Below are positions 10,496-20,719 of a stretch of DNA of 64,000 bases, piece after piece. The stretch's first letter is position 1, and the number at the start of each line of letters is the position of its first letter. This DNA comes from Pascua guehoae (lineage: Eukaryota > Basidiomycota > Tremellomycetes > Trichosporonales > Trichosporonaceae). The stretch covers positions 705,914-769,913 of the forward strand of contig BCJX01000014.1 in the NCBI GenBank assembly GCA_001600415.1, written 5' to 3'. The notes beneath the pieces were generated by a model. The model ran no database searches. It worked only from the letters and a program-made list of their open reading frames with translations, and had not been told where the DNA came from. A program made the position numbers and the translations under genes.

Positions 10496-11185
10496 TACAT
10501 GGAAATTGGATTAGTTTTTGCATTCACGTTCAGGTAGCTGTGGACATTTTGCTGGTAGCCATGTCGTGTTGTCGCAAGATTCCCAGGCGACAAATATCTC
10601 GCAGGGAGAAAGGAACCAAAAGTGAGCAGTGATACAGTCGTGGTGAGAGGAGACGCACACTTGGGGAGCTGTTCGAACCCGCACCAGTTGTTTAGTTAAT
10701 GAGGTCGCCGGTGATGAGGCGTCTAGCCTCGGCCAACCTTGTCCTCCCCAGTCGGAATGGTCCACCTCGGTTAAGCACAGCGGTCAAGTCGCCCTCTCAA
10801 GACCTTGATGCGCTCTTTGCGTATACAGTCAGCACGGCTTTCCCCCGTTCGCCGCTCTTCAAAATGCACCACATCATACAAAGCCACTGCCAAAACTTCC
10901 CACTGCCACTAGCCATAATATTCATACTTTAACAAGGAGATACTGTACTACAGCACCCAACGCTTCAACCAACGTGGCCCGCGGGACGGGCCGCTAATTG
11001 TCTACTGTACAGACAGGCGCACAGAGAAACCCAAGATCCACCACCGAGTAAAAGTTATGTACAACCGACGACGCGCGTCCGAGATTCTATCCAGGCCCAA
11101 CCCAGATTCTATCCGGACACCTTACTTCTGAGCCATTCCTTTTCCGTCCCCTGCTCTATCCAGGGATAGCCTCTGGGGCTCGGCC

Positions 11186-12208
11186 CTACTCGACCGTCTC
11201 GAGGGCAAACTGCTCGTCGCCGACGCTGGCGCGATACTCGTCGAGGGAGAGGTACTTGACGTCGAGCTCGTCGTCGTGGGCGCACGCAAAGAGGGACTGT
11301 GGGCAGTCGCCGGCCGCGTCTGCGAGGAAGGACTTTACGCTGTGCGATGTCCACCTGCACGTCTCGCAGCGGAGGCAGTCTGGGTCGATATTGTCGAGGC
11401 CGACGAGGGTCCACTGTGCGTGGCGGTTGAGGCTCATGGCGTATGCGATTGTGCGCGGGAGGTCGAGTTCCCAGTCGATGGTGGGCGTGGGGTGTGGGGG
11501 AGGCACGTCGATTGGGGTAGGGGAGAGCATGATGACGACCTGCTGGACAGAGGGGGCGAGGTTGATAAGGCCATGAGCGATGGGGGCGGGGAGCCAGCGG
11601 TGGCCCGGCGCCGACGAGATGTGGACGACGACGCGCCCGATGCCCTCCGTGCCCCTTGAGGCCGGGAGGAAGCCCTGCCCGCTCGGATGGGGCAGGAGGG
11701 CGGTGAACGCCACGAGCGTCCGGGGCTTTATGGGGCAGGCCTCGGGCCACTCGAGCCCCATGGCCGTGGCCGTGTTGATAAACCCCGGAGCGCTGGCGCC
11801 GGGGCACAGACGCACGACGGACAGGTTGGCCATCTGCCGCGCCAGGCGGAGCAGCGGCGCGGACGCGATCCCAGGCTTGTTGTCCTTGCGGAACGGCCGG
11901 ACGCACAGATCAAGCACGCGGACGTGCACCACGATCCGCCGCAGAAACCACATGTCGCGCTCCACGTCGCGCGCAGACACCACCACCTCTCCCTTGCGCT
12001 GTCGGAACCCCGGAACCAGGCCCAGCGGCGACCCCACAGCCAGCCTCTCGCCGCGCCCGGTCAGGACGAGGTGCGATGCGAGGACTCGGTCCATCCGCCG
12101 CCGGTTGGCGGCCGACGTCGCGCGCAGCGCGAGCATGGCCTCGTGCGGCGCCGCCGCGACGATGGCGTCAAAGACGTGCGGGAAGAAGGCGTGGTCGATT
12201 GTCGTCAT
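11186..12208 (-). CDS. F-box-like/leucine-rich paralogue 4, function unknown
   Basis: Intronless, 340 aa from the ATG at 12208, which places the start directly before the conserved module (MTTIDHAFFPHVFDAIVAA). It has the most compact family architecture: helical module (LALRATSAANRRRMDRVLAS, residues ~20-40), repeat-like strands (VRVLDLCVRP, LSVVRLCPGA, IGRVVVHIS, VQQVVIMLSP), and the tail YLSLDEYRASVGDEQFALET at the extreme C-terminus. An in-frame upstream extension to 12442 is hydrophobic and Cys-rich and is more likely leader sequence. It is separated from paralogue 3 by 2.6 kb. No catalytic motif; an adaptor role is a guess. Confidence 0.75.
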   Translation of the reverse strand: MTTIDHAFFPHVFDAIVAAAPHEAMLALRATSAANRRRMDRVLASHLVLTGRGERLAVGSPLGLVPGFRQRKGEVVVSARDVERDMWFLRRIVVHVRVLDLCVRPFRKDNKPGIASAPLLRLARQMANLSVVRLCPGASAPGFINTATAMGLEWPEACPIKPRTLVAFTALLPHPSGQGFLPASRGTEGIGRVVVHISSAPGHRWLPAPIAHGLINLAPSVQQVVIMLSPTPIDVPPPHPTPTIDWELDLPRTIAYAMSLNRHAQWTLVGLDNIDPDCLRCETCRWTSHSVKSFLADAAGDCPQSLFACAHDDELDVKYLSLDEYRASVGDEQFALETVE

Positions 12209-15085
12209 TGTATGATGTCGGGGTTGGAGGCTGCCTGGGGACTCGCGGCAGCGTGTGGGGAGTCTGCACAGGTCAGCGGGGACGGCAGACCTAGCGACCA
12301 CGTACAATAGTAGCGATGCTGCTGACTGACAATGGAGGCAGACAAAGTGGAGAGCGTGTGGCCCCGTGCCCCGCCTATTATCTATCCGTCCTCCGACACA
12401 CACACACAGTGAGAACAATACGACACACCGACACACACCCACCCCACACTGTCCCCATCACATGCGTCCCGCATCACTCGCCCCCCGCTCCATTCCGCAT
12501 TCTGCCGGCGGCGCCGGCGGCGAATCGAATCGAATCTGCCACCTGGCACCTGGCACCTGCCCCGCAGCCGACGTCGGGGCGTCACAGTGTCGGCGGCGCC
12601 ACGGCACGGACCGCGCCCCGTGCGGCGGTGTCAGGCGAGGACGCCACGGGGGTCGGGGGGTCGGGGTCGACACGCGCGGGTCCGGACCGTGCTGCACTGG
12701 ACGCGGGGATCGACGAATGGGGCCGCACGCAAGGTTGGGAGGCAAGGGGACGCCGTGTAATGTGGGGTGGGACGGGGCGTGGGATGCAGGATGGGGCGGA
12801 GATCCACGGGTCGTGCTGAGTCGTGCTGGGTGCTGGGTCGTGCCTGTGGAGAGGGGGGTGCCTTTGGCGGTGCCTTTGGTGGTGCCTTTGGTACCCAACA
12901 TTCTCTATTGTTCTCAGCTGGGCTGAGGATGCAGCGTGAGCGGAAGTCAACTGGGAGTCAGCTGTGACTGGTTGTAACTGGGGTGGTACTGTTGGGGTTC
13001 TCGTGTGGAGGACATTGTTTGTTCTGTGTGAGGGACATTATTTCTGTGTGATGGCATTTGCCTGATACCCGAAACGCGCGCGTCCCGACGTCCATGGCGT
13101 CCGTTTGGAGCATCAGACGGTCCGACAATATGCTATCGGCATCCAAGGCGTGTTCCATTGTTCTCCCAGCAAGCGTCGAATGAGTGGTGATGAGGTGTAC
13201 AGGTCAGGCAGTCTGGCCGCACGCGGGGCCTGTTTCACCCCCCTCCAAACATTACAACCGACTGACTGACCCGCAGGCGTATGGACATGTCAGCTGCCTC
13301 CCCACAGTCAGGCTAGTCAGGCGATAGGATACTGGCAAGCAGCGAGGCCGTACCAAAGGCATGTCGTAGGGAAGAGAAGCACGCCGTGTCTCACACCAGA
13401 TCACATTCCGCGCGATCACCAGTCTACCCGCCACGTCCGCCACGACCGCCACACACCGCCACAAACCGCCACGGGCACCACGGCCGCCACTGGTCACACA
13501 GGCACGTGCCGTGGACCTTGTCGCCACACCCGTCCACCCCCGCACCAGTTCACCAATGAGCCCTACAGACCCACACAGACGTCCGGGAAACCCGCGCGCT
13601 TGGGCCTCGGCGAGCACGGAGCACGCCCAGTTGCTTTATCCGTTAATGATGCAGGGGCCACGACTCTGCCCGACGCTAGCTGTTGCCCACAACTACCTGC
13701 GCCATGTTTACCTCCTGATGTTTACCTCCGTCGTTCGCCTCGGTGATGCCTGCCTTTGGCCAGCCCAGCTCTCTGCCCTTGTTTCATAATGATGCACCGC
13801 GCACGAGGAGACGCGTGCTGCGTCCTTGCGCCGCGCCCACAGGCACGCAGTGGGTCATATACGAGGGGCTGTGCGCGATTGCGGGCGGACGTGACGGACG
13901 TAAAGGTGGCCGCCTGGCTTTCCGAGGCGGGTTCTGGAGGTAACGAGTCTGGCGGGGCCTAATGGAGCTCAGGAGGTAACGAGTCTGGTGGCAGTTCGAT
14001 GCGAGGAAGCAGAATAGCAAAGAGAACAAAAGAGTGTCAGGCTTTGGGAAACACGTTCTCGCGCCTGGAGGCTCGTAGTCTGCTATCACTGTAAGGGTAA
14101 TGTGCCCAGTACTCGCGCGGCAGGAGGCGCGTACCAGTCGGCTATCACTTTATGGGTGGCGTGCCCAGTAATCCGCGTGCGCTCTCCAAGCTGGGGCTTG
14201 GCTTGGCTCATCAAGGCGGGCTTCCAGTGGGCGCGAGATACCATCTACGTGGTATCACTCGACTAGCACGCTCCCTTTGTGGGGTATTGGTGGAGGGCCG
14301 TACTTGGAGTCAAGCCCGAGGCGTCACGGTTCCAAGCGTATCGTAACCAGGTCGACACGCGCCAGTTTATCAGCGCGTCGCTGTCCACGCAGCATGCCCT
14401 GCACGTGTGGTCGACATAGGGTGGGACGTTGAGCCCAAGATCTGGGGTGCGGTTGCGCGTTGCTGGCATGTTCATGCCGTGCTTTCGAATCTGGGCTTGA
14501 TCATTTGGGTTCGATGGGGCTTGCCCGCGTTCAGCCATATCGGAAGAGTACGTGGGAGCCAGGCGGGAATAAAGGAAGGTAAAGGTAGTCATGGTGAGTG
14601 GGAGAGCAAGATGTGAAGCGCAGTGTGGGCCAAAGGATGGTGGGTGGTGCAGAATGGGGGTTGGTAAGTGTGTTCAGTGCACAGCTGGGTACAGGTTGGC
14701 TCGGAAAGTCTTGAGACTGGTACAATGAGGTTCGAGCGTGCAGCAGTCTCACGACTTTCCGAACACCCCCTGTGGCATGCCACAGGATCCTTCGGTGCTC
14801 TCTTCAAGGAGGAGGCCAGAGGCTGTTGGAGCTGCCCGCTGCCGGCGGCTTCTATTGGGAAGGATTAGTGACACGTCCGATGAGCAGGGGCTTGCGTTGG
14901 GTTACACACTGGTAGTCATCTCCCCCTGTCCGTGGTGCAGTGGACTATCCCCAGTGAGGGAGACCGTCCGCCCCTGCTTCAAGGGGTTAGTACCGTAAAC
15001 CGCTCGACCAGAAAGCCACCGGCACCTATATACCCTCTGATGCACACTTCCGCCCCAGTCCCAAATCCTGCATCCCACGACCCCC
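12209..15085. other. 2.9-kb intergenic region
   Basis: No convincing gene. Contains a duplicated GGAGGTAACGAGTCTGG block (13936, 13971), a ~58-bp diverged duplication (GCTATCACT...GTGCCCAGTA, about 14081-14180), and palindromic element copy 3. Small open frames here lack coding-type codon bias. Confidence 0.5.
14692..14772. repeat. Palindromic element copy 3 (81 bp)
   Basis: Arms CGGAAAGTCTTGAGACTG and CAGTCTCACGACTTTCCG form an 18-bp stem with one mismatch. The loop (ACAATGAGGTTCGAGCG) matches the loop of copy 2 (ACAGTGAGGCTCGAGCG), which shows homology beyond the inverted arms. The left flank is TA. Confidence 0.75.
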
Positions 15086-16354
15086 CTACGCGACCTCGCT
15101 ATCCAACGCGTCGAGCGCATAGCTGAGCCCATGGCGCCACCACGCATAATCGTGCCCGCCGCGGAACTCGTCATGGCTGACGTTTACGCCCTTGTTGCGC
15201 GCGACCTCGGACATGCGGCGGGACACGCGGGTCATGTCCATCTCGTCGCTGCCGACCTGGACGATGAGGCGTGCGTCGACGGCATCCTGGTCGAGGAGCC
15301 ACTGCAACAGGTCGCCGTCGGGGCGGTTTGGGCTCTCTGGCCCTCCCGGGGCGGGGCTGGTGGAGGAGAACCAGTACGAGCCGCTCTGCGCAATGCCCGT
15401 GTGTGCGAGGTCTGTGCGGAGCGCGAGGGCGGCGGCGGCGAGGCCCCCAAACGACTGGCCGGCGACGACGACGCGGTCGGGGCTAAAGCGTGTGTGGAGG
15501 AGGGTGTCGGCGGCGCGGATGGCGGACGCGACGAGGTCGGACGTGTAGGCGAGGTCGGTGAGGGTGCGCTGGCGGTTGGTGCCGCTGTCGACGAGGACGA
15601 TGTCGTAGTCGCGGTACGCTAGTGCGTCCTGGGGCTTCATGGGGCGCCAGAAGTCGCCGTCAAAGAGGACGAGGAGGCGCGACGACGCGGTGCGGCCGTG
15701 GTGCAGCGTGACTTGGCCGTCGTGCGCGAGGTCGAGCACCGTCGTGGTCCGGTTGTTGGCTGCGGGGGCGGCTGTCCAGTCCCGGTGAGTCCGGGCAGTC
15801 GCGCCGGTAAAGACCGAACTCTGGCCCCCGAGCGGGTTGGGAATCACGTCGGCGTTGGACGCGTCCGGCTGGCCCCAGCCCTGGACGCGCCGCCACCCCT
15901 CGCGCGTCTTGCCCATGTCCACCGTGAGGTCGGGGTGCGAGACGAACCGGTAGCTCCACGTCCCGTCCTCGGGCAGCAGGAACGAGCGCACCCGCAGCTC
16001 GGCATCGCCAGTGGCCTCGTCGTCGACACGCTGCAGGAGCGCATACGACACATTGTCCCGCCGCCGGTCCATGAGCGTGTTGACGTGCACCATGGTGACA
16101 TTCGCCAGATCGGCGCGCGGCACGCGCAGCCCAAACGTCACCTCGCGCAGCGCCATGCCGTCCCGCTCCACCGTGTCGTGGCGCAGCACACCCCCGCCCC
16201 AACCCGGCGGGTACTTGTCGGGCGCCGCGAGCGGGTGGTCCGTGTCGTCGGTCGGCGTCGGGTCCAGCGTGTGTCCGAGCGGCGTGTGTGTCATGTCGGG
16301 CGGCACCAGGAGGAGAAGGCCGGCCAGGCGTGTCAGGATGCTTGCTACAGTCAT
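15086..16354 (-). CDS. Enterochelin-esterase (Fes)-like hydrolase, bacterial type
   Basis: Intronless, 422 aa from the ATG at 16354 (an in-frame ATG at 16375 adds 7 residues). Residues 1-20 form a signal peptide or anchor. The N-terminal half has the Fes-type sandwich features (RSFLLPEDGTWSYRF; then SNADVIPNPLG). The C-terminal alpha/beta hydrolase carries LLVLFDGDFW, VVVAGQSFGGLAA (nucleophile Ser301), AQSGSYWF and GGHDYAWWRHGL (His401), matching in order the bacterial ferric-enterobactin esterase. The likely role is hydrolysis of a catecholate siderophore ester or a similar trilactone to release iron, possibly outside the cytosol; the substrate is inferred. Intronless structure among intron-rich neighbours fits acquisition from bacteria. 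Confidence 0.8.
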   Translation of the reverse strand: MTVASILTRLAGLLLLVPPDMTHTPLGHTLDPTPTDDTDHPLAAPDKYPPGWGGGVLRHDTVERDGMALREVTFGLRVPRADLANVTMVHVNTLMDRRRDNVSYALLQRVDDEATGDAELRVRSFLLPEDGTWSYRFVSHPDLTVDMGKTREGWRRVQGWGQPDASNADVIPNPLGGQSSVFTGATARTHRDWTAAPAANNRTTTVLDLAHDGQVTLHHGRTASSRLLVLFDGDFWRPMKPQDALAYRDYDIVLVDSGTNRQRTLTDLAYTSDLVASAIRAADTLLHTRFSPDRVVVAGQSFGGLAAAALALRTDLAHTGIAQSGSYWFSSTSPAPGGPESPNRPDGDLLQWLLDQDAVDARLIVQVGSDEMDMTRVSRRMSEVARNKGVNVSHDEFRGGHDYAWWRHGLSYALDALDSEVA

Positions 16355-17255
16355 GGAATAGAGAAAGAAGACCAAAAAAGCGGCGTGGGGTTAAAAGTGT
16401 GACCTGGCTGCGATTTTAAAGCAGGGGACAGTGTGTCGGTCTTGGCTGCTGGGCCGGATCGGGCCGATCGGCCGATAAGCTCGGCATGAGTAATCTGATA
16501 GCGCGGCCAAAACGTGCCAAGGCCAGATGCGGACATGGCCGCTGGTACCAACCCTTCGCCTTTTTTTTTCTTTCAAACGTTCCAAACGTTCCGAAAGACG
16601 GTGATGCCCCTCAGGCTCCGAGCTACCCATTCACGTCTCTGTGTGTTCTCTGCCAACAAAAATATAACGAAAATGGCACCGCCGGAAGAAAGTAACCAGG
16701 GACAAAAGACGCCTCCACCGACCCATCAGCTCGGCCCTCCCACCGCAGACCATTGCAGACCCCCAACACCTAACCACGCACGCACCCCTGTGGGCAAAAC
16801 AAAATTATGGCCGTGACACAGCCCATCCACCAGTTGGGTCTCCAAATATACCCACCCGTGGTTTACTGACAGTAGGTACAGTACAGCATCAGGTGTCCGA
16901 TTCGCCGCAATGCCACAAAGCCAAGCTCCACCACCACTGCCTTCCCTACTGTATTCACTGAGTAATCTCCTTCCTGACGCCGTTGGGGTTCTGCATTGGG
17001 TCCAAACTCTCTGGATCGAGCGAGGCGCTTGGCCGGCTCCCACAATATCAACTGGGACTGCAAGCCACACAGCGGGCTTGCCCTCTCTTGCTCCCTAGAA
17101 CCACTTCGCCGCCAAGGCCACTCTCGCACTAAAGTTTCACAGTTCCCACAAGACTCCATGTTAGTGGCTGTTAAGTACACTGCACGAAAACACCAGTCGG
17201 CTCCCCCCACATGACTGTCTCGTCTGATAATACACCTCCATGCTGTCTCTATCGT
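16355..17255. other. Intergenic, 0.9 kb
   Basis: Upstream flank of the Fes-like gene and 3' flank of NAS6. Slightly A/T-richer than the genes, with a T9-10 run near 16560. Nothing else recognised. Confidence 0.5.
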
Positions 17256-18754
17256 CTACTCCCTAGGCCCCACACGGGACACAATGTATGCGCGGACATT
17301 GCGTTGCTCCTGGCCGCCAACACCTTCAATCTCCTCGGCTGTCTCGCCCTCCGAGTTTGTCTGTTGTCAGCGCTCTGTGTCAGAAACACCTCGTCTTCCC
17401 ACACGTATCCTCATGCTGCCGTCTGCGTGGAGGCTGCCCACACAAGGCCATAACCCTGCTTGTCTGCGCCCTCAAGCTCCTGAACGAGCCAAGTGAGCAC
17501 AGCTACAGTTAATCCTCGAGTGACAAGCACAGCCGAGTGACAAGCACAGCCGAGTGACAAGCACAGCCGAGTGACAAGCACAGTCAGAGCGTACAGGAGG
17601 CAGTCGTGCCTCCCCCATCGCCGACATTTTGGTACAATCCAGATGGCCTGAACCCAGTAGCAAGGATCGCTCTTAACAGCTCTGCTGGCCTGGGGACAAC
17701 CCTTGGTCCCAAAGCTCCGCTGGCTATACCATACCCCCGAAGAAACCACTCCCACCCACACCCATCCCCCATCACCTCGGTGCCCACCTACAGTCCCACT
17801 CACCCTCTCGCGATCCGCCCCGGCCTCGAGCAACGTAACCGCCGCCTCGCCATGCCCGCTCTCCAACGCGAGATGGAGGGGTGTGTTCCCCGCGCGGTCC
17901 TGGGTATTCAGGCGCGTCTTGCGCCGTCCCTCGGGTGGGCGGAGGAGGACATTGATGAATGCGACGTTGCCCGTCGTCGCCGCGCGGTGCAGGGGGTGCT
18001 GGTTTGCCCGGTCGCGCGCGTTGATCTGGAGTCCGTCAGCTATCTTCCTATGCATATTAGCTGAAGTTGGACTCACATCGGCGCCGCGCTGGATCAACAG
18101 CCGCCCCATCTGAGAGTCAGTGCTGCTCTGCTTTTGCATGGAACGCGCTAGCAGACGCACAGAAGTGTTGCCCTTGGACGCGGCATAGTGCAGCGCCGTC
18201 TGTCCCTTGTCGTTTGCCGCGTCCACTTTGGCGCCCGCGTCCAGGAGCGTAGTCACTGTCTCGGGCTTGTTGGACGCGGCGGCGATGATGAGCGGCGTCC
18301 AGCCCAGCGCGTCGCGCGCTTCCAGGTCGGGGTGGTAAGAGAGGAGCAGCTGGGTGACGCCCAGGTTGTCCGTGGTGGCGGCCCAGTGGAGGGGTGTGCG
18401 GCCGTCCTGTGGGAGGGAAGGGGTAGAGGAAGGTGCAGAGTGAACACGAGGAAGTGAGGAAGGTGAGATGAGGGAGGCGGCGAGACAGGTGCCCAGTGGG
18501 GACGATTGAAGCGACGTTTAAGAAGAGGTATGCGAGAGTCATACGAGTCATTGAATCAAGAACAACGCGTCAGCACAGCTCGGCGCCGGTGTCAAGGACG
18601 TACCTCATCCTTGGAATCGATCGCCTTGGGGTTCTCGGAGAGGAGCGAGCGGATGAGACCTGGCTGGCCTGGATGTTAGCATTGGAGCTGGAATGTGAGC
18701 AAGTGGCTGTCTACCTTCTTGTGCGGCGCGGTGGATGCTCAAGCTTGAAGACAT
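17256..18754 (-). CDS. NAS6: 26S proteasome assembly chaperone Nas6/gankyrin (ankyrin repeats)
   Basis: Six exons, all joining in phase: 18754-18715, 18668-18604, 18406-18161, 18109-18077, 18025-17804 and 17360-17256; 236 aa, close to yeast Nas6 (228) and human gankyrin (226). Ankyrin motifs read GRTPLHWAA, GWTPLIIAAAS, GQTALHYAASKGN, NQHPLHRAATTGN and GNTPLHLALESGH, and the C-terminus EEIEGVGGQEQRNVRAYI is typical of fungal Nas6. It binds the Rpt3 C-terminal domain and chaperones assembly of the proteasome regulatory base. Introns 3 and 4 are both exactly 51 nt and leave the frame open, so retained-intron ORFs mislead. The last intron is 443 nt and contains a 17-bp minisatellite. Confidence 0.9.
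17517..17584. repeat. 17-bp minisatellite, four copies, inside NAS6 intron 5
   Basis: CGAGTGACAAGCACAGC is repeated four times head to tail, with one substitution in the last copy. It lies within the unusually long last intron. Confidence 0.9.
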
Positions 18755-19371
18755 GGTGGTGCAAGGTGCAATGAGAAGAGATGTGGTTGGAAAGTTGACG
18801 CGCAACGCAAGGTCGTGGGTTAGTTGTTACCATGCAATGACGCAAGACGCTGAGCGAGCGTCATGCCAAAATGGGGGGAGCCAATTAGGAGCCTGGAACG
18901 TGGGCAAGATGAAACGTCCACCAAGGGCAGTTCCTCGCCACCTAGCCTTGCTTGATGACCGTAGCCTGCCGTTCCGTCAATCTCACAAAGCGGCGACATG
19001 TTACGCTTTCTCCCCCACCTCTGCTTCTCGCCGAACTTGTCTCCGTCCACACCTGCTCCAGACGAAAACATAGAGAGTACCATCACACTGCAGACAAACT
19101 TGCATCACATTTATGACTGGGGTTTTCAAGGTTTAACAACGCCTCCTGGCCAGCAGAGGCTTCAAAGCTTCTCTCCAATCGCTTCCTTTTTTTGTGTTTC
19201 CTTTTTTCCACTCACCAGAGGCTTTTGTCCGGATGCTTTGTTGCTTGTAGCGACATCAAGACGCAAGCGATTGGGCGATCATTGGACTCACCTCCAAGCG
19301 ATCGTTCCAGGTGCAAGTGCCAAAACGTCCCAGGGCGCCGTGGGAGCCTCTGACCCACACGATGCAATCCA
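18755..19371. other. Intergenic between NAS6 and the serpin gene
   Basis: NAS6 promoter side and serpin 3' flank. No coding sequence or repeat seen. Confidence 0.5.
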
Positions 19372-20589
19372 TCAATCCCATACGGGCGGGTATTGCTGGT
19401 CGAGTTTATCCTCGGTTACCCATCCTGCAAAGAGGACCACGCCAGTGTGGCGGTGGACGGCGAGGTAGCCAAACGGTCGGTTAAACGTGACACTAACCTC
19501 AACCACCTGTGTTGGCGTGGGTGGGGGACCAGCACCGCCAAAACAGCCAGTGGCGGTGACGGCTGCAGCTGAGAAACCTGTTGCAGTAAACTTGGCAAAG
19601 GCGGCCTGTGTGGCACAGTCGACGGCAAGGGGGTCGCTGGAAATGCCGGGAAAGTTGCTGCGCCTCCAGTCGGTCGCACCGTTGAGGCCAAACACGTCCT
19701 TGTAGTCGAGCAGCTCGTGTTTGTCTCGGACAGTGAACGGGGGCACCTCGAGATTGACCAGTGCGTCGTTGCCCCCCCTGTATACCGTGGTGTGCCGGGT
19801 GGTAATGCCGTAACCGACAGCGGCAATGTCGCCCTCTTTGGCGACTGGCGGGACAGCCCCCGCGATCGCTGCCATTCCGAGCGGGAGGACTGTTGCTGGC
19901 GGTTCATCGGGGGCGCCCAGGACGAGGTGAACGTCTTGTCCGTTCTCCCCCTGGACGCATACTGTCGTCACACGGTCGCTGGCACGGACGATGTTTGCCC
20001 CGCGGGTGGAACGTTCAAGCGTAGGGTACAGTGCGTTGAGTTTCCAATAAAACATATCCGCCCACGTTGTCTCCATCGTGATCGCGGTGGCGAGGACGAA
20101 GAGGGTCTCGGTGGTGAGCAGTGTGGGCATTTCCGGAATCATGCCGTTGGTCTTGGCCGATGCCCAGTCATCTAGCCTACGCTTGTCTCCGGCCAAATCG
20201 TCCGTCAGCCGGTCCGCTGTGCCGGCGGGCAGCGAGTTGAGCCACTCGGGGTGAACTCTGAGCCGGCTGTCCTTGACCCACAAGCCCAGTGCGGCCGATA
20301 GCCCCCGGGTCTGTGCGAGCCAGCGCACCACTTCGAGGGCGGCAGCAGTGACCTGGGCGTCGATGGTGCCCGTCGCGGTCAAGCCGACAGACTCCCCGAG
20401 CTGGGCGCGGGCCTCTCCTGTTGACACGCTCAGCAGAAGGGCGAGGAGCGGCCATGCGCCGACAGCAGACACCGTTGTTGCCCTGTTGGGGAGGACGGCG
20501 AGCCAGCGGGCCGTCATCTGGTTCAGGAGCTTGATGATTGACGCGTCCAGTTCCTCTTCCTTGGGTGCGTAACCGGCAAACAACGACAT
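19372..20589 (-). CDS. Serpin-family protein, intracellular, bacterial-like
   Basis: Intronless, 405 aa from the ATG at 20589. The serpin fold is visible along its length: the helix that in serpins reads 'SP-x-ALALLLxGxxGxT' appears as WPLLALLLSVSTGEARAQL, then the breach strand region LATAITMETTWADMF, the hinge GFSAAAVTATG after CATQAAFAKFTATG, and the C-terminal strand FNRPFGYLAVHRHTGVVLFAGWV. Serpins are suicide inhibitors of serine or cysteine proteases whose reactive loop follows the hinge; here it is short and Gly/Pro-rich (GGAGPPPTPTQ), so inhibitory activity is uncertain. There is no signal peptide. Serpins are rare in fungi, and the shape resembles bacterial members; lack of introns supports transfer. 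A minus-strand TATAAA lies ~125 nt upstream. Confidence 0.8.
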   Translation of the reverse strand: MSLFAGYAPKEEELDASIIKLLNQMTARWLAVLPNRATTVSAVGAWPLLALLLSVSTGEARAQLGESVGLTATGTIDAQVTAAALEVVRWLAQTRGLSAALGLWVKDSRLRVHPEWLNSLPAGTADRLTDDLAGDKRRLDDWASAKTNGMIPEMPTLLTTETLFVLATAITMETTWADMFYWKLNALYPTLERSTRGANIVRASDRVTTVCVQGENGQDVHLVLGAPDEPPATVLPLGMAAIAGAVPPVAKEGDIAAVGYGITTRHTTVYRGGNDALVNLEVPPFTVRDKHELLDYKDVFGLNGATDWRRSNFPGISSDPLAVDCATQAAFAKFTATGFSAAAVTATGCFGGAGPPPTPTQVVEVSVTFNRPFGYLAVHRHTGVVLFAGWVTEDKLDQQYPPVWD

Positions 20590-20713
20590 GGCAAGTGGTG
20601 TGTTTCCAAAGTGATGGGCAAGCGAGACAATGGGAGGAGGGTTGAGTGGAGGTTGGGTTAATGCAGAGGGCGACTGTGTGGGGGGGGGGGGGGGCAGGAC
20701 AGAGCCAGCGGTA

Positions 20714-20719
20714 TTTATA
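20714..20719 (-). promoter_or_regulatory. TATA box of the serpin gene
   Basis: TATAAA on the minus strand, about 125 nt upstream of the start codon. A G15 run (20680-20694 on +) lies between it and the gene. Confidence 0.5.

Larger units (their letters stand above)
8581..11185. other. 2.6-kb intergenic region rich in repeats
   Basis: Holds about three diverged ~170-bp repeat units (8650-9120), a 63-bp duplication (9121-9241) and two copies of the dispersed palindromic element (10033-10231, 10416-10495). A CATAAATA-like box on the minus strand near 9250, and donor-like sites (forward ACGTACCTG near 8695), could mark a spliced 5' leader of paralogue 3. No protein gene is supported. Confidence 0.5.

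Noticed and set aside
10665..10700. GTTCGAACCCG, B-box-like sequence
   Set aside because: The 5-bp T-stem does not pair on either strand, and no acceptor stem is found.
12316..12926. Overlapping + strand frames upstream of paralogue 4
   Set aside because: Low-complexity Pro/Thr/His composition, no ATG context or motif; region includes simple repeats.
14407..14600. tRNA-like segment with TTCGAAT (and NRTPD in the minus translation)
   Set aside because: No matching T-stem, acceptor stem or A-box could be paired.
17517..17584. Regular short repeats considered as a CRISPR array
   Set aside because: Units are head to tail without spacers, inside a eukaryotic intron.
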